Origin: Sarcocystis neurona
Taxonomy: Eukaryota; Apicomplexa; Conoidasida; Eucoccidiorida; Sarcocystidae
Reading direction: 5' to 3'
Length of the DNA: 64,000 nt
Assembly: GCA_000727475.1 (NCBI GenBank)
Contig: KL647294.1
Coordinates: 928,369-992,368, forward strand
The notes beneath the pieces are model-generated. The model was not told where the DNA came from, did no database searches, and saw nothing but the letters and a program-made list of their open reading frames with translations. A program made the position numbers and the translations under genes. Below, piece by piece: positions 56,738 to 64,000 of this stretch. Position 1 is the first letter of the stretch; every line of letters begins with the position of its first letter.

Positions 56738-59499
56738 CTAATGATACGGGTAGCGCCGAGAATGGTCTCCTTGACCCAATTCCTGTAAGGAACTTGTTGC
56801 TACTCTTACTCCTGGGTTGCCACCTCTACCAGTGGCGGTTGCCAAGGTGGTGTTGCCGCATTGGGAAGAAGGATATACCAGAATAAACAGCTTCACGAAA
56901 ATAGGCGTGAGTCTGTGCAGACACATAGACGGGTCACCGTCTCCGGTGTAATACACTGCAGCACATTCTCTTTCTTGATATTCACGAATGAGTAGATGGC
57001 CGTGCAGCGTATGAACTCAAGTTGAGCTTCTTTCTCCCAGAAGACGCACGTTCGAATTTTTGCACACCAGTTACCAAATCAGACGCAGTCGTGGAAAAAG
57101 GTCTACAACAAGGAGTACCGTCACTATTTGTCAAGTAAGGAAAAAGCATTAGATCTGTCGCAAAGGCTGTAAAATTCACTCTGCTTACAGGTGAGTATAC
57201 CGCGTTCTGCAGAGGAAGACACGACTTTTGCAGAAGGAAGTTCACGCAGTTACCTTCTTAATACACTAATATACAAATCTTCAGGGTGGTCGCGGTCACA
57301 CAAAGTAAGTTTTCTCATGCCCCTCCACATTACGCAATAAAAGGGAATCGTCTCCTGGAAATTTACACTCCTGTGCCACTACTTGCTTATCTGTGCGGAA
57401 GGCCGCCATGGTCAACCGTCTCATACGGATTTTTGTACACGTACACATCTGAGCACACCGACCTTTGCAGTGGAGAGCACACATCAGTATGTCTCCAGTG
57501 AATTCAAATGCACGTATTACTTACATGTCCACTTGTGAGTAAAACCACGTTCAATCCACCGTTGAACCTGTACCCTTGTGTACGTCTTTTTTCCCGTCAC
57601 ATACGCCAGCACATTCCTGTCCACCTTCGACACTACGCACTACCGCCTTGAATACACAGGGAACTGCCAAGGCACGGATACAGATGCCGCTAACAAGTCG
57701 TTTATTTCTAGAGCAGCCGAGCTGAATTTTCGCATGACTGAAAGTGCAATTGTTCTGACTGTGTGAGAATTTGCGGAGCTTGTCGGCGTACACTTGCTAT
57801 ATCAGGCACCGCACTACTTGAGTGCCATTCATTAATGGTCGTTGCCTCACAAATATAGAAATGACCCTCTACGTACTCTCAGTGATGCTGAATCCATGAC
57901 AATAGAAACACAGCCGACATGAAGAAGTGATTTCTGCATGTGCGTCTACATCTGCAGCCAACCTTCTTTTATTGTTGTTGATACACTAACATATTCATTT
58001 GTTTGAATGCTCGCCTATTTCGCTGCGAATGTGTTACACGAATTGTGGTTCATCCGAAGTCAAGATTCCACCAGCTCTGAGGTCCACACGGAAGGTGGAA
58101 ATACACGGAGAGTAGTTCGTCCAAACTCAGCTGTCGCGCAAATGAAAGTATATCCGAAAGATATGTGTGGACGACTCCTACCTCTACGAGACAGCCACTT
58201 ACCGTAAGTTGTTCACCGTCCCCCAGTGTGGAGCACACTACTGTTGACTCTGCAGTGCTGAAGTACAGCCAGTGGAGGGTCGCGTACTCTGTGGCACTTT
58301 TAAGACAACCAGACGTTTGAGGCAGATATAGGTGACGACTAAGTGCGCCTATAGAAAATATTTGGACTCGCATCCATCTCCTGTCTGAAACGTTCGCTCA
58401 CAAGCGCCTTAAAATCGGTGTTGTGGTAACCGACACTACCCGTCTGCGTCTATTTTACTCTACAGCTCCAAATGTTTCCTGCTTTTTGTAAACTTCTTCT
58501 CAGTGCAGGAGGTGTAAAACTGGAGGCCAGCACAACCTACGGTTGTATCTCTTCACATGCTCGTGGTCGTAAATTCAAAATGCGCCGGCACATGAGCTTT
58601 TTTCGACTCGTGTCGATAAGCACCCACGTGCTGGGAAGTAGCACTTCTCCATTCCATGAGTGTGGGTGTTACATACGAAGAAGGCAGCGCTGCCGTACAC
58701 TGCCGCACACGTATGCAGGTGTACAGACACCTGAGCATGTTCTGATACTCGGAAAACGACACACCGATTGTGTAGCTTAAGCTTTGCGAATACATGCACA
58801 CGAAGGTATAGTATACGTACATTCATACATACATAGCAAAAGCACCGTGGGGCCTATCTCTCGCTAATTATCTCTCTCTATATATATATGTATAGGTATA
58901 CATTTGTGTGGCCGTCGTGGAGGGTTTGCTCCTGCTACCCGACATGAAGATACGTCCCACACTTTCATCACTGTGGTGCACTCGCTTGAGGTTATTTAGT
59001 CCTCGAGTCAACATTAATCGATGTTGTGATTCTGCTGTTTGATTCCATGGTTAGTTTCTCGTTCTATTCTTTTCCATCACGTCGCTTTCTCGAAGAAAGA
59101 TACAAAAAATCGTGTACATGTTTCACTTCCTGCTGGGCTGTACGGTTGCAAAGACGAGGCCCTTTTACAGACGTTTTTCCGTCGGCGTCAGCTATTTTCT
59201 GTCTTAGCTTACACCCAGCGTCTCGCTTCTCGGATCGTGTCTGACGGTGAAACATTGTTAATCTTTGCGGCAGCATTGAATCGCTTCTTCAAGCAAGCTG
59301 CGTCATGTCTCCGATGCTTGAGAAAGAGTACGTGCAGTGACATCGCGCAAATTGCTACAGCCACATCAATTGGAACACTACATCTGGCTTCGCGATTGTC
59401 GTCGAAGGCGCTATTCGGCAACTGAGTAGCTTCAACTGTGAGCAAAACCTCAACACTGGGTAGAGAATGAAGTGCTTGTCGCCGCTTAGACCGCAGCAT
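56738..59499 (-). CDS. Possible multi-exon gene, product unknown
   Basis: Several - strand segments have protein-like composition and end at consensus donors. They include AACLKKRFNAAAKINNVSPSD before GTAAGC (exon end 59213); CLKSATEYATLHWLYFSTAE and GDGEQLT before GTAAGT near 58203; and VVSKVDRNVLAYVTGKKTY followed by RVQVQRWIERGFTHKWT before GTAAGT near 57525. Others are VVAQECKFPGDDSLLLRNVE near 57340 and a Cys-containing stretch near 56740-56956. Spaced Cys residues could suit a secreted surface protein, but I could not build one continuous phase-consistent model, and a TAG interrupts one candidate. It could be a real gene, a decayed gene or chance. Confidence 0.25.
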
Positions 59500-60202
59500 T
59501 CGTTGTGCTAGTTGAGAAGAACAACGGCGTCTGTATTAGCTGTCGAAGAGTGCGTAACAACTACATAATGCAGGGCCCACACTAAACTTTTCGGAGGCGT
59601 CAAACGCCCTCCTTGCTGAGAAAAGTGGTACAATAAAGCTACACACGTTTCATCACCCTGAGATAATATGTGGTGAAGACTCACTGAAGCTTCACGTCTT
59701 CACTAGGAAAATTCCTCGGTGAGCGTGCAGATCCGGATATCGTCATTTACCCGAGTTCCTCGCTGTTTGTGCGGTGACGTAAACCTGTTTTGCTGACCGC
59801 TTAGTTTTACATTGTTTGCCGCTCGACAGTTCCGTGGACGTACATTCACGTACATGTTACAGACGTATATTCAGGTATATATACCCAGAACGGTACATAA
59901 GGAAGAGAACATACGAGTATGTATGTGTATTTGTGTCACAACAGTGTACATGTATGTACATGCATATACAGGTCACTGAATCAATAAATCTGTACGTACA
60001 TATATATATATATATATACGGGCCAAGGCTTCCACGCCGGGATTACACACGTATGTATCTATTTTGGTTTGATAGGTGACGGCTCATGCATTCGTTTCAT
60101 CCGCCCTACAGAGCAGAGCGGAACACGTAGTGGGGCAGAGCAGTTTTCAACAAATTACCATATCTAACGCCAAGCATATATCAATGTAGACGAGTCCTGC
60201 GG

Positions 60203-60234
<32 letters not shown>

Positions 60235-61749
60235 GTAGAGGGGCACATACGTAGGCGTAGACGTATTTTCATCACAATGAGCCTACGCGTAGGGAGCGCG
60301 TACTCGCATAGTGTATCCGTAGATCGTTCCACACGTAATTTGTAGGTAGCATTCAAATTTGTAGGTGTTTGTACACACACCGACATACATATGCATACAT
60401 ACAAAGATATCCGTAAAGTATCCCTTAGCGTGTCTCCACGCGCATGAAAACGTAGACACACACGTGTGTGTCTGTGTATCTCCGTAGGAATTGGAACGAG
60501 ACCTCTCAGACCAGTGTGCAGCTCCCTCCACATTCGCTTCAGACTGATGCCTGAGCGTGTGTGTGCCGTTGTGTATGGGACGTCGACCTCTTCGCTTTTC
60601 CCTTCTTGTACATAGTTGTATATATCCGTACGTGTTTCCTCTTCCCCTTATGATAGGTCCCCGTTTCAACATGGAGGAAGTTTTCTTCCTTATTGAGCAG
60701 GTAACACATTGCAGTAGGCCTCCGAATGCTCTACCTCTTTCGTCTTCTTGTGCGATACAAAGCTGTGGAAGCATGCCGAGATTTCCTCTCAACTTCTTCC
60801 TCCTAATTCTCTCGCTGCTAGATTTCCACACAACCTTTCACGTCGTGTTACATTTTCTCAGAACAGGCATGTGTAGATCTCCACAGCCAGAAAGATTTGT
60901 GCCCTCGGTGTCCGCCGTGCTGTAGATCTACCGAGGGCGTCAACCTTATTTCTTTTTTGCTGTTTCACACATGCGTATGCGTCCAGCCCAGAATGTCTAC
61001 CTAAAAGCATAATCCACAGCTGCTGGTGCGTTTCCGAAGCTAGCAACAAGCCTGTGGTCACATTGTCGTCATCGATGAACATAAAAATTCTTCCGTCCTT
61101 GGGCGAACACAAGTTCACCGCGTATTTACAAACACTTCTTGTATCCTAAAAAACAGACTCTCTTCTGTCGTTGAATAGGGTTGCAGCAGCAACAGCAGTA
61201 CAAGCGGAACCCGGGCCCAGGGAAGCCTAAAAGAAGAGGCAGCAGCAGGGTCACCTGACGCAGGCAGGTGACAAACAGCGACATCGTTAGGATCAACAGC
61301 TGCAAGTTTGGCAGGTGGTGTGACCAGCGGCAGCGGAAGCAGCAGCAGGTGAAGCTGCAGCAACAGAGGCGGCAGCCTGCCGCCGTTTGTGGTGACTACA
61401 CGGAGGCTTCCTGAACCAGCTCGCTCACCACATGTATAAAGAGTTCAACTGGCAAATTTTACGGAAATAGAAGGCTGGCGCTGCCTGTTCGAGGATCTTA
61501 AGTGACAAGGAGAGCTGCTGCTGTCCCTGCGGCGGTCACTGCAATTGCCGCTCCTTAGTGATGACCTTCCCTTTTGTCTTTACACTTGTCTTTTTTTTTC
61601 ATCTTGGAAGGCACACGCAGCAGCAGCACCCCGTCTCATCATCAAGAAGGGTGTGCTGGTGCTGCTACGGCAGGCTGCGATGACACGCGCGCTATACTGC
61701 TGCCACTGCGTGGGCGACTCGTCCTGCTGCAGTTACTGCTCGCAACGCT

Positions 61750-61935
61750 CGTGGTGCTGCTGCTGCTGCTGCTGCCGGTCCTGCGGCTGCTGTCCCTACC
61801 GCTGATGGTGCTGCTGCTGCTGCTGTTGCCGTTGCTGCTGCTGCTGCTGCTGCCGCTCCTGCTGCTGCTGCTGCCGCCGCTGCTGCCGCTGCCGCTGCTG
61901 CTGCTGCTGCGGCTGCCGCTGCTGCTGCGGGTGCC
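61750..61935. repeat. Nearly pure CTG/GCC trinucleotide array
   Basis: About 185 bases consist of CTG with CCG and TTG variants. On the - strand one frame reads a run of more than 20 Ala residues and another a Ser/Gly run; on the + strand it reads poly-Leu. This is a typical homopolymeric-amino-acid-repeat source, but the coding strand is unknown. Confidence 0.85.
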
Positions 61936-63393
61936 GCTTCTGCCCCTGCTGCCCGTGCTGCCGCTCCCTTCGCTGCTGTTGGTGCTGCTGGGTGTACGGT
62001 ACGGCCGCCGGTCAACAGGCGCACAGCAAGCAGCTGTAGCAGCAGAGACTGTCACTGTTCTAGGGGTAGCCTGCTGTGGTTACTGCTGTACCCGCTTTAT
62101 CTGCCACCACTGCTTCTGGCAGCTGTCTTCTGTATCGGTCTGATGCTGCCACTGGTACCTCTCCCGCTACGGCGTGCAGCAGTTGAAGCGCAGTCGCCAT
62201 GCAGCAACGCGCTGTTAATCCCTCTCAACGCGCACCCACTGCCGCGGCTGCTGCTGCTGCTGCTGGTTGCTGCTCGCTGCTGTTGCTACTGTTGTTACTG
62301 CTGCTCCTGCTGCTCTTGTACATGGGTGCTGCTGCTGTTGCTGTGTGGTGGCTGCTACTTGCTATGGCGTGTGCGGTGGCGTTGCCGTGGTCCCGCTGCT
62401 GCAGCTGTCGGTGTTGTGCTGCTGTTGTTGCACGCCAAAAGTTGAAGTTTTCTGCTGTTTTTGTAATACGTTGATAGTGTACCGACCATGTCTCTCGTTT
62501 CTTTTGCTGGCGGGTGTCCTTTTTCCTTCGCGTACCTATATTTTTCTTTTCTGTGTCTTCCCAGATTTCAAGAGACGCTCGTCTTCGTTCCCAGATGATT
62601 CTCGTTTCACCTTCCTCCTCTTCGTAACTCGCTGCTGCTCTTGCAGAATCGGCTGCGCTCCTTCTGCTATTGCAGCTGCAGCTTCTGTTCTTTTCGTCCT
62701 TTCTTTTTGCTGCTGGTGCATCTGCTACGGTTCACCCGCCCTCGCGCTACTGCTGCTGTGCGTTCTGCGGCTGCTGCTGCTGCTGTCGCCGCCACTGCGG
62801 GGCTGAAGAGCCTGAAGACCGGCAAAACACGGCCCCTTACAGGTAGAAACAAAGACGTGCCGCCGCAGCAGGCGCAACCCACACTGCAGTGGCAACAGCA
62901 AACAGCAACCGCAGCCACACAGCAGCAGCCGTAAAAACGGCGGCCGCATCTCACGCAGCAGCAAAGCGCGGGCAGCAGCAACCTACACAGCGATCGCGAA
63001 AGATCATCAGCAGCAGCTGTTCGGCGGCAGAGAAGAGCAGCAGCAGCAGCAAAAGAGAGCGGCAGCGGAGGAATTCCGGAAGCGGCAGCAGAAAGAAGCA
63101 CTGGGGGCGGCAGGAGTCCACCGAGGTGTAGCAGAAACAGCGAAGACCCACCCCAGGAGTAGCAGAGTAGCGAAGGCAGAACATAGTAGCGTACATGTGA
63201 CGCTGCGAGTAAACAAGAACAGCGGTAGCAGCAATGGAACGCGGCGGCAGCAGCAGCGGAACGCAGTGGTAGCATCAGTGGAGCACCGCGGCAGCGCCGG
63301 CCCTGGTGTGCGGCAGTACCAGCTTTTTTTCAGCCGTACATAGCAACAGCAGTAGTAGATGCACTACGTCTACTGCCCCGAACAACAACAACG

Positions 63394-63990
63394 GTGCATT
63401 TTAAAGCCGCTGATACGAGCAACAGCAGTAAAAGTGGCTTCACGAGCAGCAGGAGCAGCAACACCATCCGTAGCCGTATGAACAGCAGTAGCAAGAGCAG
63501 TAACAGCAGCACCGCCAAACAGCGACAGGAGCAACAGCATCGCGAGCAGCATACTGACCGCAGCAGCAGCGACCGCAGGAGCAGCTGTGGCAGCAGCGGC
63601 AGAGTAGAGAACAGGAGGAGCGACGGAAAGTCGTCGTTAGCTGCAGCACCACCAGAGCCACAAATGCTGGCTACAGCCTCAGTCGTAGTACTAGCGGAAG
63701 TGAGATCGCGAGCAGCAGCAGCAGCAAATCAAGCAACAGCACAGGAAATAGCATTTGCATGCAGTATTAATCCTGTCGCATGTCATCTCCCCATGTGTGT
63801 TATATGCCAGTGCCTCAGAGGTGACCCGCAAGAAAGCCTGCAAATATATTCGTCTAAACAAGAAGAACAGCGGGAGCACATGTGGACCGTGCCTGTCCTG
63901 TCTGTTGCATGCGGGTACTGTCTCGGGGCAGGAATATTGTGCATTTTCGTTACGCTTTCAAAATGCTGCAGTGTCTCACCTGCTCTTTGA
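63394..63990 (+). CDS. Uncharacterised open frame, Ser/Arg/Gln-rich with hydrophobic end
   Basis: The first half of a 198-codon frame is repeat-derived (Ser, Asn, Gln, Arg). The second half is ordinary and ends in a Cys-containing hydrophobic stretch (VPVLSVACGYCLGAGILC) before TGA. This could be a C-terminal exon with a membrane segment, or repeat read-through joined to non-coding sequence. Confidence 0.22.
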   Translation: MHFKAADTSNSSKSGFTSSRSSNTIRSRMNSSSKSSNSSTAKQRQEQQHREQHTDRSSSDRRSSCGSSGRVENRRSDGKSSLAAAPPEPQMLATASVVVLAEVRSRAAAAANQATAQEIAFACSINPVACHLPMCVICQCLRGDPQESLQIYSSKQEEQREHMWTVPVLSVACGYCLGAGILCIFVTLSKCCSVSPAL

Positions 63991-64000
63991 CCTCTGCTGC

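Larger units (their letters stand above)
55901..61150. other. Repeat-poor region with possible spliced - strand gene
   Basis: Simple repeats are limited to short TA and GT runs (56330-56370, 58880, 60000, 60210). Several - strand segments between 56.7 and 59.5 kb look like exons with good donors and are described as a separate entry. The + strand has a 122-codon frame at 60557-60925 with a possible donor GTAACA after IEQ, opposed by a longer - strand frame. Confidence 0.4.
61150..64000. repeat. CAG/CTG-rich block at the right edge
   Basis: CTG repeats on the + strand dominate 61730-62440 and CAG repeats 62850-63740. Depending on frame and strand they read as poly-Leu, poly-Ala, poly-Ser/Gly or poly-Gln. 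No splice-supported gene emerges. The purest part is at 61750-61930. Confidence 0.6.

Noticed and set aside
61574..62143. 189-codon poly-Leu frame resembling a membrane protein
   Set aside because: The Leu runs are direct translations of CTG repeats, with no alternation of helices and loops and no other coding sign.

Overview
The window is eukaryotic nuclear DNA and looks like a coccidian apicomplexan, most likely Eimeria or a close relative. Three things point there. Genes are split by GT-AG introns. Long stretches are packed with CAG/CTG trinucleotides that read as runs of Ala, Gln, Ser or Leu, plus (TA)n-rich microsatellites. These repeat-rich blocks alternate sharply with ordinary repeat-poor DNA, the segmental pattern known from Eimeria chromosomes. 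I assign no species. I saw no rRNA or tRNA gene, no telomeric array, no CRISPR array and no transposon.

Layout. 1-1400 is a CAG-rich block with no gene I can fix. 1400-23900 is repeat-poor and holds one clear gene on the + strand (10406-14871). That gene encodes a secreted protein with a signal peptide on its own small exon, six PAN/Apple domains, and a long charged tail of about 45-residue repeats. 23900-55700 is a repeat-rich block almost filled by one very large gene on the - strand (52655 down to 26128). It encodes a SulP/SLC26-type anion (sulfate) transporter. I rebuilt it as 11 exons from open frames, splice sites and matching phases. 55900-61150 is repeat-poor with weak signs of a spliced - strand gene near 56.7-59.5 kb. 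61150-64000 is again CAG/CTG-rich.

The transporter shows how genes survive in this setting. Its conserved exons are small (108-592 bases), while ten introns of 1.1-4.4 kb carry nearly all the satellites. Simple repeats also enter the protein, as an Ala-rich N-terminal extension, a Gln-rich loop and a Gln/Ser/Arg-rich C-terminal tail. At most of its acceptor sites the upstream intron is a CTG tract on the coding strand.

The two well-supported genes have no evident functional link. One is predicted to be a secretory adhesin of micronemal type, the other a polytopic membrane transporter. All other coding calls are low confidence, because CAG repeats keep several frames open on both strands.
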